Assembly (NCBI RefSeq): GCF_024436055.1
Contig: NZ_JANFNH010000005.1
Coordinates: forward strand, 1-64,000
DNA length: 64,000 nucleotides
Source of the DNA: Streptantibioticus rubrisoli
GTDB lineage: Bacteria; Actinomycetota; Actinomycetes; Streptomycetales; Streptomycetaceae
Direction of reading: 5' to 3'
Shown here: piece after piece, positions 35,660 through 43,617 of the stretch
Position numbering within the stretch: position 1 is the first letter of the stretch
How the letters are laid out: each line of letters begins with the position of its first letter
The notes under the pieces: model-generated
The model's database searches: none
Told to the model about the DNA's origin: nothing
The model's input: only the letters and a program-made list of their open reading frames with translations
Made by a program: the position numbers and the translations under genes

Positions 35660-35911
35660 ATGAAGACCGGCATCCACCCCGAGTACCGGCACGTCGTCTT
35701 CCGTGACCGCTCCGCCGACTTCGCCTTCCTCACCCGCTCGACGATGACCAGCCAGAACACCGTCGAATGGCAGGACGGCAACACCTACCCCGTCATCGAC
35801 GTGGAGATCTCCTCGGCCAGCCACCCCTTCTACACCGGCACCCAACGCGTGCTGGACACCGCCGGGCGCGTCGAGCGCTTCCAGCGCCGCTACGGAGGAA
35901 GGTCTCAATGA
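35660..35911 (+). CDS. rpmE2: 50S ribosomal protein L31 type B, zinc-free
   Basis: An 83-residue type B L31 ([20 protein letters not shown] ... [19 protein letters not shown]) without Cys. In Streptomyces and Bacillus the type B form displaces the zinc-containing L31 under zinc limitation. Its stop overlaps the next start (ATGA). Confidence 0.95.
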   Translation: MKTGIHPEYRHVVFRDRSADFAFLTRSTMTSQNTVEWQDGNTYPVIDVEISSASHPFYTGTQRVLDTAGRVERFQRRYGGRSQ

Positions 35912-37065
35912 GCCTGCCCGCCTTCCGACTGCCGGTGGCCATCGTCGGCGGACTGTACGCCGACGCCCGCCGCGCGGCGGTCGGCGAGATCCTGCACACC
36001 GTGCCCGACACGGTCGTCCTCCACCACGACCTGTCCGCCGCGCCGGACGGCACGGTGTACCGCACCGTCCGCGACCTGAGCGGCCTGATCAGCAGCGGTC
36101 ACACCCCGCTGGTCAACGACTGCGCCTGCTGCGCCCTGCGCGAGGACCTGGTCCCCGAACTGCTGCGGCTCGCCGAGGCCGGTACCTACCAACTGGCCGT
36201 CGTCGAACTGTGGGACTCCGTCGAACCGCAGGCCATGGCCGCCGTGATCGCCGCCGCGGGCGCCCCGCTGGAACTGACCGGCGTGGCCACCGCTGTGGAC
36301 CCGGCCCTCGTCCTGCCGTACCTGGCCAACGGCGACGACCTCGCCGACGTAGGGCTGGCCGCCGCGCCCACCGACCAGCGCACCGTCGCCGACACCTTCG
36401 CCCGGCAGATCGAGTACCCCACCGTCCTCGCCCTCGCCGAAGGCGAGGAGCCGGCGGACGACGCCGACCACGCGCTGCTGGCCCAACTCACCGCCACCGC
36501 ATGGCGGTTGCGGGTCGGTGAGGGCGCTCTCGGCCCGGCCCTGCTGCAGGGATTCGACCTCGCCGCCGCGGCGGCCCGGCAGCACCCGTCCTGCGCGTTG
36601 CTGCCACAGGAGGCCGACGACCACGGGGTGACCACCCTCGCCTGGCGCCGGGACCGCCCCTTTCACCCGCAGCGGCTCTATGCCGCGTTGGAGGATCTGG
36701 CCTGCGTTGCCGCCCGCAGCCGTGGCCGGTTCTGGCTCGCCGACCGCCCCGACACCCTGCTGTCCTGGGACGCGGCAGGCGGCGCCCTGTGCGTCGAGTC
36801 GGCCGGGCCGTGGTTGGCCGCGCTGCCGGAGGCCGCATGGGAGATGGTCCCGGCCGAACGCCGCGTCGCCGCCTCCTTGGACTGGCACCCCGAACACGGT
36901 GACCGCTGCCAGCACCTGACGTTCACCTCACCCGGGCTCGACCGCGACGGCCTGCTGGAACTCCTCGACTCCTGCCTGCTCACCGACGCCGAGTACGCGG
37001 CAGGCCGTGACTCCTGGCGGCACCTGCCGCACACGTTCGACGAGTTCCTCGACCCGGTCCCCTGA
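35908..37065 (+). CDS. COG0523-like protein without a Walker A motif
   Basis: A 385-residue protein related to CobW/G3E GTPases. The C-terminal CobW_C-like region (residues about 235-385; [20 protein letters not shown] and [27 protein letters not shown]) and a CxCC motif ([12 protein letters not shown], about residue 70) are present. The P-loop position reads [16 protein letters not shown], lacking GxxxxGK(S/T), and no NKxD motif is evident. It may have lost GTP hydrolysis and act as a regulator or zinc scaffold. Translationally coupled to L31. Confidence 0.78.
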   Translation: MSLPAFRLPVAIVGGLYADARRAAVGEILHTVPDTVVLHHDLSAAPDGTVYRTVRDLSGLISSGHTPLVNDCACCALREDLVPELLRLAEAGTYQLAVVELWDSVEPQAMAAVIAAAGAPLELTGVATAVDPALVLPYLANGDDLADVGLAAAPTDQRTVADTFARQIEYPTVLALAEGEEPADDADHALLAQLTATAWRLRVGEGALGPALLQGFDLAAAAARQHPSCALLPQEADDHGVTTLAWRRDRPFHPQRLYAALEDLACVAARSRGRFWLADRPDTLLSWDAAGGALCVESAGPWLAALPEAAWEMVPAERRVAASLDWHPEHGDRCQHLTFTSPGLDRDGLLELLDSCLLTDAEYAAGRDSWRHLPHTFDEFLDPVP

Positions 37066-37093
37066 CCTCGATCCCACCGGAAAGGCTCTGGCC

Positions 37094-37339
37094 ATGACCC
37101 GCCGTACCTACACCAAAGTCACTGACCGCCGCCGCAAGCAGCGCGCCAACCCACTCGAGGCCGCAGGCATCACCTACATCGACTACAAGAACACCGATCT
37201 GCTGCGGAAGTTCATCTCCGACCGAGGCAAGATCCGCAGCCGCCGCGTGACCGGCGTGACCCTCCAGCAGCAGCGCCGCCTGGCCCAGGCCATCAAGAAC
37301 GCCCGCGAGATGGCCCTGATCCCCTACGGCACACGTTAG
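37094..37339 (+). CDS. rpsR: 30S ribosomal protein S18, zinc-free paralogue
   Basis: An 81-residue S18 ([60 protein letters not shown]) with no Cys. Start ATG 37094 is preceded by GGAAAGG. Last gene of the L33-L31-COG0523-S18 unit, followed by a strong hairpin. Confidence 0.95.
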   Translation: MTRRTYTKVTDRRRKQRANPLEAAGITYIDYKNTDLLRKFISDRGKIRSRRVTGVTLQQQRRLAQAIKNAREMALIPYGTR

Positions 37340-37354
37340 CCATCCGAAAACGCC

Positions 37355-37394
37355 TTCAGCCTCCGCTGACCTGTTGGGTCTGGCGGAGGCTGAA
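37355..37394 (+). terminator. Terminator after rpsR
   Basis: TTCAGCCTCCGC / GCGGAGGCTGAA, a perfect 12-base stem with a 16-base loop, shared with the convergent gene ending at 37406. Confidence 0.88.
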
Positions 37395-37405
37395 ATGTTC
37401 GCGCT

Positions 37406-37795
37406 TTAGCAGTCGCGCAGTTGCGGCGACTGGTTGAGCAACTGGGCACGAGGGGAGGTGAACGCGTCGTACGCCTCCCGCTCTCCGCCTGTGCGGAAGA
37501 CAGCGACGCGATGGCAGTTCTGGAAGGCCAACCGCACCCCGAAGTGCCGCTCAAGGCTGCCCCGGATGGCATCGCTTGCCAGGGCGCGCAGCAACTGGCC
37601 GCGTTCGGCCTCCGAGGGCGGCGGCGTGGTGTTGTCCGCGAACGGAGCCGAACCGCGCTCCAGTTCACCTGCCAGGTCCGAGATCATCCGGTACGCGTAC
37701 GGCAGTGAAGTGCGGACGGTGTCGACGAAGGCGGCCTCGTCGACCTCACCCCGCTCCGCCTGGGCGAGCAGTTCGGGGGATACGTCGAGCGACAT
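37406..37795 (-). CDS. SCO5389-family protein
   Basis: A 129-residue protein (MSLDVSPELLAQAERGEVDE, FVDTVRTSLPYAYRMISDLA, PPPSEAERGQLLRALASDAI, HFGVRLAFQNCHRVAVF) of a family found only in actinomycetes, often downstream of a ParA/CooC-like ATPase gene as here. Start ATG 37795 follows AGGAA. Function unknown. Confidence 0.75.
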   Translation of the reverse strand: MSLDVSPELLAQAERGEVDEAAFVDTVRTSLPYAYRMISDLAGELERGSAPFADNTTPPPSEAERGQLLRALASDAIRGSLERHFGVRLAFQNCHRVAVFRTGGEREAYDAFTSPRAQLLNQSPQLRDC

Positions 37796-37851
37796 GCGAT
37801 TCCTATCGTGTTTCGTGGTCGGTTGCTTGCGGAAGTTCAGTGGGCTGCGGC

Positions 37852-38826
37852 TCAGTGGGCTGCGGCCTGAGCCCGCAGGGCGTTTGGGCCGTGCACGAAG
37901 TCGGGGTCGATCTGGGCGGCGAGGTCCTCGCCGGTGGCGCTGTTCGCCCAGGCCGCCGCGTTCTTGCGGTGGAAGGCCACGGCATGCGCCTGGAAGGTGG
38001 CCCAGTGCTTCGGCCGGGCCTCGACGGCCGCGTGCAGCCGATCCAACGCGGCCTGGTTGACTGACTCCAGCTCCTCCAGCGATCCGTGGCGCCCCTGCTC
38101 CTGGGCACGCACGTACGGCGAGTACTCCAGGCACGCCAACAGGTCGTCGCCAACGTGCTCCTGCAGGAAGGACACATCGTCCGGGCCGGTGACCTTGTTG
38201 CCGACGACGGCGAGCGCGATGCCGTACTCGGCGGCGTAGTCGCGGTACTGCCGGTAGACGGAGACGCCCTTGCGGGTGGGCTCGGCCACGATGAACGTCA
38301 GGTCGAACCGCGTGAACAACCCGGAGGCGAACGAGTCCGCGCCCGCGGTCATGTCGACCACCACGTACTCGCCGTCCAGGTCGACCAGATGGTTCAGATA
38401 CAGCTCCACCGCCCCGACCTTGGAGTGGTAGCACGCCACCCCGAGGTCCTCCTCGGTGAACGCACCGGCGGCCAGCAGCCGCACCCCGGCGACCTCGCGT
38501 GCCAGCTCCCCGTGGATCGGGTCGTCCCCGTCGACCCGCAGCAGCCGGGAGCCGCGGCCGGGCGGCGTCGTCTTGACCATGGACGCGGCCGAGCCGATCA
38601 GTGGGTTACTCCCGCGCAGGTACTCCTTGATCTCGGCCAGTCGGCCGCCCATGGCGGGCAGCCGCGCCGCCTCGTCCTCGGTCAGCCCCAGCGCCACCCC
38701 CAGGTGCTGGTTGATGTCGGCGTCGACGGCGACCACGGTGTTGCTGGATGCCGCCAGATGCCGGGCGAAGAGCGCTGACAGGGTGGTCTTGCCGCTGCCG
38801 CCCTTGCCCACGAAGGCAATCTTCAT
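37852..38826 (-). CDS. CooC/ParA-like metallochaperone ATPase
   Basis: A 324-residue SIMIBI ATPase with a deviant Walker A GKGGSGKTTLSALFARHLA (residues 7-25), Walker A' ADINQHLG, and DMTAGADSFASGLFTR as the Walker B/switch region. This resembles CooC, the nickel-inserting ATPase of CO dehydrogenase, but no such enzyme is nearby. Within a zinc island a metal-trafficking role is likely. A Zur-box-like site lies 23 bases upstream. Followed by the SCO5389-family gene. Confidence 0.8.
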   Translation of the reverse strand: MKIAFVGKGGSGKTTLSALFARHLAASSNTVVAVDADINQHLGVALGLTEDEAARLPAMGGRLAEIKEYLRGSNPLIGSAASMVKTTPPGRGSRLLRVDGDDPIHGELAREVAGVRLLAAGAFTEEDLGVACYHSKVGAVELYLNHLVDLDGEYVVVDMTAGADSFASGLFTRFDLTFIVAEPTRKGVSVYRQYRDYAAEYGIALAVVGNKVTGPDDVSFLQEHVGDDLLACLEYSPYVRAQEQGRHGSLEELESVNQAALDRLHAAVEARPKHWATFQAHAVAFHRKNAAAWANSATGEDLAAQIDPDFVHGPNALRAQAAAH

Positions 38827-38849
38827 GTGCCTGAAACCTTAATCGATTA

Positions 38850-38864
38850 TGAAAACCGTTTCCG
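38850..38864. promoter_or_regulatory. Zur-box-like site upstream of the CooC-like gene
   Basis: TGAAAACCGTTTCCG, close to the Zur consensus in both halves, 24 bases before the start at 38826. Confidence 0.7.
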
Positions 38865-38995
38865 AATCACCCTCGGGTAGAACCCGCCGACCTGTCAAGT
38901 TCTGTTACGGCGCGGCGAGTTGCAATGCGCCGGACAAGCGACGGGCGGCTCGGTCGCGGCACCAACGATTCACGGTTCTCTGAATTCAGGATTAC

Positions 38996-39346
38996 GTGTA
39001 CATTCATCGGGTGCTGACCCTCGCCTCCGAGGCCGACGTTCTCGCGCGTTTCGGCCGCGCCCTCGCCGACCCGATCCGTTGCCGCCTGCTGCTGGCACTT
39101 CGCGAAGCCCCGGCTCACCCGTCCGACCTGGCCGACGCTCTCGGGATCACGCGGACCCGCCTGTCGAACCACCTGGCCTGCCTGCGCGACTGCGGCCTGG
39201 TCGTTGCGGTTCCCGTCGGTCGCCGCACCCGCTACGAACTGGCCGACCCTCGCATCGGGCACGCCCTCGACGACCTACGCACTGCGGTCGTCGCAGTGGA
39301 AGCCGACCGTTCCTGCCCCGACGCGGAGCAAAAGGACTGCTGTTGA
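38996..39346 (+). CDS. CmtR-like ArsR-family metal sensor
   Basis: A 116-residue regulator closely following CmtR in pattern: ADVLARFGRALADPIRCRLL, TRTRLSNHLACLRDCGLVVA. The Cys pair in ACLRDC corresponds to Cys57/Cys61 of mycobacterial CmtR (Cd/Pb sensing); EADRSCPD could supply the third Cys. GTG 38996 has AGGA upstream; GTG 39011 (VLTLASEAD) is an alternative. Overlaps the next gene by one base. Confidence 0.82.
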   Translation: MYIHRVLTLASEADVLARFGRALADPIRCRLLLALREAPAHPSDLADALGITRTRLSNHLACLRDCGLVVAVPVGRRTRYELADPRIGHALDDLRTAVVAVEADRSCPDAEQKDCC

Positions 39347-39579
39347 TGGCCGCCGCGACCGCCGACTCCGACCCCGCACGGCAGGAGAGACTGACCCGGC
39401 GGATACGGCTGCTCGTCGCGGCGACGATCGGCTACAACGCCGTCGAGGCCGTGAAGGAAGGGCGCGCCGCCTGGCACGGAGAGAGCTGCTGTCCCGTCTC
39501 TGCCGCGCCCTCAACCCCGCACGCCGAAAAGGCAGCAGATGCTTGCGGGTGCACGACGGCATGCAGCTGCTGCACTTGA
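39346..39579 (+). pseudogene. Internally deleted cation diffusion facilitator gene
   Basis: A 77-residue frame starting MAAATADSDPARQERLTRRI RLLVAATIGYNAVEAV, the N-terminus of Streptomyces CDF-type cation transporters. It then jumps to KEGRAAWHGESCC and a Cys-rich tail (DACGCTTACSCCT) typical of the C-terminus of the same family. About four to five membrane helices are missing and the frame is kept. CmtR-like sensors are commonly paired with such a transporter. Whether the short Cys-rich product is made is unknown. Confidence 0.6.
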
Positions 39580-39776
39580 TGGTGTGCACGCTACACATCA
39601 CGTGTTTCCGCCAGCGCTCCAGGCGGATCGTGCGGACGAAATACGGGAATGAGCGGAAGCAGCCATGCCCCGAAGGCTTCGCTGGGCCAGTTCATCTGCG
39701 GCGCGACCGCCGTCGCATGGCAAACGCCAGACGCTGCGAGCCAACGAGAGGACGATGGCTAGCGGAAAGGGGAGCG

Positions 39777-40208
39777 ATGACAGAAACCCAGCGCCAGCCG
39801 CAGAGCACCCAGGCCACGGGCGTGGCCGTATTGATCACCAACAGCCGAGGCGAGTACCTACTGCACTTGCGCGACGACATCGAAGGCATCTGCTGGCCCG
39901 GCTACTGGGCCCTGATCGGCGGAAGCCCAGAACCCGATGAACCGCTGGCTGACGCCATCGCCCGAGAGCTGAAGGAAGAAACCGGGCTCACCATCCCCCT
40001 ACAGGCGTTCACCACCGTCCAGCAGAAGAACCCCGAGCACCTCGGCAAAGGCCCCATCGCCCTCTACCAAGGCCAGTGGGCCGGCGACGCCCACGCCCTC
40101 CCCCTCACCGAGGGCATCATGCTGCACTGGTTCCCAACGACGACCATCCCCCGGCTACGCGTACCCCCGTGGTGCCAGGAAGCCATCCGTATCCATCAGG
40201 CTTCCTGA
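39777..40208 (+). CDS. Nudix hydrolase
   Basis: A 143-residue Nudix protein. The catalytic box GGSPEPDEPLADAIARELKE followed by ETGL matches GX5EX7REUXEEXGU fully. ATG 39777 follows GGGGAG. Substrate unknown; similar small Nudix proteins in Streptomyces hydrolyse nucleoside diphosphate derivatives and often lie near mobile elements. Stands alone between gene-poor stretches. Confidence 0.9.
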   Translation: MTETQRQPQSTQATGVAVLITNSRGEYLLHLRDDIEGICWPGYWALIGGSPEPDEPLADAIARELKEETGLTIPLQAFTTVQQKNPEHLGKGPIALYQGQWAGDAHALPLTEGIMLHWFPTTTIPRLRVPPWCQEAIRIHQAS

Positions 40209-40805
40209 ACGAGTTCGAATCAGACCTGTTGGCTGCGGCTGCCAACTTCCGCCCGCGAGCATGCCAGGGCCTGGGGCGGATCAGATTACGACGAGCGTGT
40301 CAGGGATGCGGCCACTGCAGCGCGCGGCCTAGTCACGGATAAGACCTGGCTTCTCGCCGCGGCAGTTGCGGGCCCCATCAGCCCTCCGGAATGAACTGCC
40401 CTCCCTACCCGGCGAATTCTTTACGGAAACCGCAAAGGACCATACGCAACGTCGAAGAGGTCTCACTGTGGTGGGCGGGACGATGCACCAACGCCCCGCC
40501 CCCGACCGTCGGGTATAGCTGCCCCAGAGCCTCGTCGAGCAGTGGACATCTTCTCCTCGCGCGGGCAGCCTGCCGCAACGTGCCATTCGCAGGGGTGAAC
40601 AGCAGTCACTACGAGTACCGTTCGTCCGCCAGCCGGCCGCACCGCTCCATGGCATTTGCCCAAGTAAGAGGCTACGGACGCGCCAAAGTGCCGGCTGATT
40701 CCGCGAAACCGCCTCTGCAGGCCCGCCTGGTCGCCGTGGCCCTGGCCGACCACGTCGGGGCCGCCCTCGACATCGCAGGCATGGGGCGAGGTGAGTAGGC
40801 CCAGC
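40209..40805. other. Gene-poor region
   Basis: About 600 bases with no convincing start, ribosome-binding site or known motif. Frames open on both strands look like composition shadows; the 3' part (KPPLQARLVAVALADHVGAA on the plus strand) could be a decayed gene. Confidence 0.4.
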
Positions 40806-42638
40806 TCACCGCGGGATGTCGATGCGGAAGCGCAAGCGGCAGATCACCGCGTCGGTGTAGCGGCGGATCGCGCGGTCCAGGACCGCGCCGCGCTGGTTCT
40901 GCAACAGGCGCTGCCAGGGCCGCGGCAGATGCATCTCCGGAATCAGCACCACCAGCCGGTCGTGCGCCTCCTCTGCCCCGACCGCGCGAAGGTGGTCCAC
41001 GATCGGCCGGGTCAGCGAACGTGTTCGGCTGGTCAGCACGATCAGCGGAACCTGCGGATGCCACGCCGACCAGGCCTCCCGCAACCGCTGGGCGCCGCTC
41101 TGATCGTCGGGGTGTACCACCGTGACCGCACGCACCTCGTCCCCCAGCGAGAGAGCGGCACTGATCGCCTCCCGGGTGAGCAGGTTGACCGCGCCGACCG
41201 GCACGATGACCAATGAGCGCCGCTCCTCAGGCGGGCCCGGCACCTCGCCCAGATGCAACCCCTGGCCGATCCGCCGGTACGCCCGGTTCACCGCCTCGAA
41301 CAGCCCCACCAGCACGGCGACCACGAGGAAGACCAACCAGCCGCCCTCCCCGAACTTCGCCACCAACTCGATGACCAGCGCCACCGCCGTCAGCACCGCC
41401 CCCAGCCCGTTCAGCAGAGCGCGCCCCTGCCAGCCCACCCCACGCTCGATGCGCCAGTGCCGCACCATCCCCAGCTGGGAGATCGTGAAGCCGATGAAAA
41501 CACCGATGGCGAAGAACGGCACCAGCGCCTGCGTGTCCCCCTGAGCACCGATCAAGAGCACCAACGCAGCCGCGGCCAGCACCATCACCCCGTGCCGGTA
41601 GACCTGGCGGTCCGCACGCAGCCAGAAGACATGCGGCAGATTGTTGTCCCTGGCCAGCAGCGAGGTCAGCACCGGCATGCCGCCGAAGGAGGTGTTGGCA
41701 GCCAGCGCCAGCAGCACCATCGTCGCGAACTGCACCACATAGAAGCCCACGTTGTGGCCGAAGGAAGCATCCGCGAGTTGGGCCAGCACCGTCTTGGTGC
41801 TGCTCGGTGCCACATGGAACCTACTGATCAGCAGCGACAGCCCCAGCAGCATGAGCCCGAGCAGCCCACCCAGTGCCAACTCGGTGCGCTGCGCCCGGCG
41901 CACCCGCGGGCTGCGGAACGTCGGCACGGCGTTGGCGATCGCCTCCACACCGGTCAGCGCCGAACACCCCGATGCGAACGCCCGCAGCAGCAACAACACC
42001 CCCACCGTCGAGACGGCGGAGCCCGTGGCATGCGACGGCGCGGTCGCCGGATGCGCCCGCAGCAGGCCGACGACGATGACCGCGAAGATCGCCGCGACGA
42101 AGACAACGGTCGGCGCGATCATCACCTTCGCCGACTCGGCTACCCCGTACAGGTTCACGCCCGTGATCAACGCCAGGACGATCACGCACAACCACACCCG
42201 ATCCCCGTACAGGGACGGAAAGGCCGAGGTCAGCGCGGCAACACCGGCCGAGACCGACACCGCCACGTTCAGCACGTAATCAATGATCAACGAGGCGGCC
42301 GCGACCAGACTCACCCGGCGCCCCAGATGCCGACCGGCCACCGCGTACGCGCCACCGCCGTCCGGGAACGCCGCGATGACCTGCCGGTACGAGAACGTCA
42401 GCGCCGCCAGCAGCACCACGATCGCCACCGTCACCGGCAACGTGAGCCCCAGCCCCCGGCTGCCCGCCGCCGCGAGCACCACCACGATCGCCTCGGGCCC
42501 GTACGCCACCGACGCCAAAGCGTCCAACGACAACGCGGCCAGGCCCTGCGGAACCGTCAACCGGTCCCGCTCATGCTCGCCGACCTTCCTGTCGGCTTCG
42601 CCCTCCGCGCCCTGCCCGCCCAACGCGTCCGCAGCCAT
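40806..42638 (-). CDS. APC-superfamily permease, KimA-type potassium importer
   Basis: A 610-residue membrane protein with about 12 helices (residues about 40-465) opening with SLDALASVAYGPEAIVVVLA, the hallmark of KimA/YdaO-type potassium permeases. A cytosolic C-terminal domain (about 475-610; RSLVIVPVGAVNLLTREAIS, DRLVVLIPEMHLPRPWQRLL) resembles a universal-stress/nucleotide-binding fold, which in KimA binds c-di-AMP. No recognisable ydaO riboswitch upstream. ATG 42638 lies close to GAGGTG; GTG 42644 is an alternative. Confidence 0.85.
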   Translation of the reverse strand: MAADALGGQGAEGEADRKVGEHERDRLTVPQGLAALSLDALASVAYGPEAIVVVLAAAGSRGLGLTLPVTVAIVVLLAALTFSYRQVIAAFPDGGGAYAVAGRHLGRRVSLVAAASLIIDYVLNVAVSVSAGVAALTSAFPSLYGDRVWLCVIVLALITGVNLYGVAESAKVMIAPTVVFVAAIFAVIVVGLLRAHPATAPSHATGSAVSTVGVLLLLRAFASGCSALTGVEAIANAVPTFRSPRVRRAQRTELALGGLLGLMLLGLSLLISRFHVAPSSTKTVLAQLADASFGHNVGFYVVQFATMVLLALAANTSFGGMPVLTSLLARDNNLPHVFWLRADRQVYRHGVMVLAAAALVLLIGAQGDTQALVPFFAIGVFIGFTISQLGMVRHWRIERGVGWQGRALLNGLGAVLTAVALVIELVAKFGEGGWLVFLVVAVLVGLFEAVNRAYRRIGQGLHLGEVPGPPEERRSLVIVPVGAVNLLTREAISAALSLGDEVRAVTVVHPDDQSGAQRLREAWSAWHPQVPLIVLTSRTRSLTRPIVDHLRAVGAEEAHDRLVVLIPEMHLPRPWQRLLQNQRGAVLDRAIRRYTDAVICRLRFRIDIPR

Positions 42639-42908
42639 GCTCACCTCACGTCGTCACTCCAGGCTCACGGCGTGCGCCCAGCGGCATCATGCCCTTGGGC
42701 GGGCACCTCGTCGCTGTATCGCACGGCAAGCCATGCGGTGCACGAGTGCTCGATTGTCCCTCTGTCAGAGCCATCCACGTGCGGCGGTGCGGCGTGTTGT
42801 CCGCTGCGGCCAGCGCGAGGACGCGCTGGGCGACGCGGACGGCAAGGCGCTCGACGGTACGGCCGCCGTGCTGGTGCAGGTCTCCGGACGCCGTGGCGCT
42901 GCGGGCGC

Positions 42909-43433
42909 CTACGGGTGGTAGAGGGCGTGGGCGAGAGTCAGGTCGGCAGGCTCGTTCTGACCGAGGTTGAAGAAGTAGCGCACCTGCCATGCCTGGGTGC
43001 TGCGGGCCTGCCGGTTGGTCGTGGTCACCCACGGCGGGTAGACGCGGAAGCCGCGCTTCCCGCCGGAGCCGTTACGGGAGACGATGTCACGCTCGCACAA
43101 CACCTCGCGGGGGAAGACGAACTGACCGAAGCCGTCGTCGTCGCGGCTGCCGATCACGAAGAGGTCTACTCCGTCGTCGGCGTCGAAGGGCCGGATCGGG
43201 CCCCCTTCAGACCGCTGCCACACAGTGACGAACTGGCCGACCTTCGTCGGGGTGGTCTTGGCCACGCGGAACCGAACCGAGCGGTCATCGAGCGTGAACG
43301 CGCAAGCCGCGTACTCGGCACTCTCCGGTTCGGGCACGGGCAGCGAACAGGCGAAACCGCTCGGGTCGTACACCAATGCCTTCGCTGCCAGCAGGTCACC
43401 GTGAAGGCCCGTCCACGGCTGATTCGTCACCAT
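42909..43433 (-). CDS. MepB-family protein
   Basis: A 174-residue protein matching MepB: FRVAKTTPTKVGQFVTVWQR, PFDADDGVDLFVIGSRDDDG, FGQFVFPREVLCE, GFRVYPPW, STQAWQVRYFF. MepB is encoded with the MepA efflux system in Staphylococcus but its biochemical role is unknown; here no mepA is adjacent. Start ATG 43433 chosen; no clear ribosome-binding site. Confidence 0.85.
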   Translation of the reverse strand: MVTNQPWTGLHGDLLAAKALVYDPSGFACSLPVPEPESAEYAACAFTLDDRSVRFRVAKTTPTKVGQFVTVWQRSEGGPIRPFDADDGVDLFVIGSRDDDGFGQFVFPREVLCERDIVSRNGSGGKRGFRVYPPWVTTTNRQARSTQAWQVRYFFNLGQNEPADLTLAHALYHP

Positions 43434-43617
43434 GCCGTCATCCTGACATCGCACCCGCGCGCACTGCTTTGCGCCCTCGTGCCACCGCCCTCGAGCCCGA
43501 GGACATCCTCCGGACAGAGCCGAGCCCAGGTCAGTCGTTCCGAATACTGACGGTGCGTCAGAGGGCACGGACCGGGCATCCACGATCGATCCGTGACGAA
43601 TGACCTGGACGCCCTGC

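Noticed and set aside
40391..40798. Plus-strand frame before the KimA gene
   Set aside because: No credible start or motif; mixed composition suggests intergenic or decayed sequence.
42645..42908. ydaO (c-di-AMP) riboswitch upstream of the KimA-type gene
   Set aside because: I looked for the conserved riboswitch core on the minus strand and saw nothing convincing; an Infernal search with the ydaO-yuaA model would settle it.
41253..43550. 765-codon plus-strand frame opposite the KimA and MepB genes
   Set aside because: Rich in His, Gln and Arg with no domain; antisense shadow of two well-supported genes.
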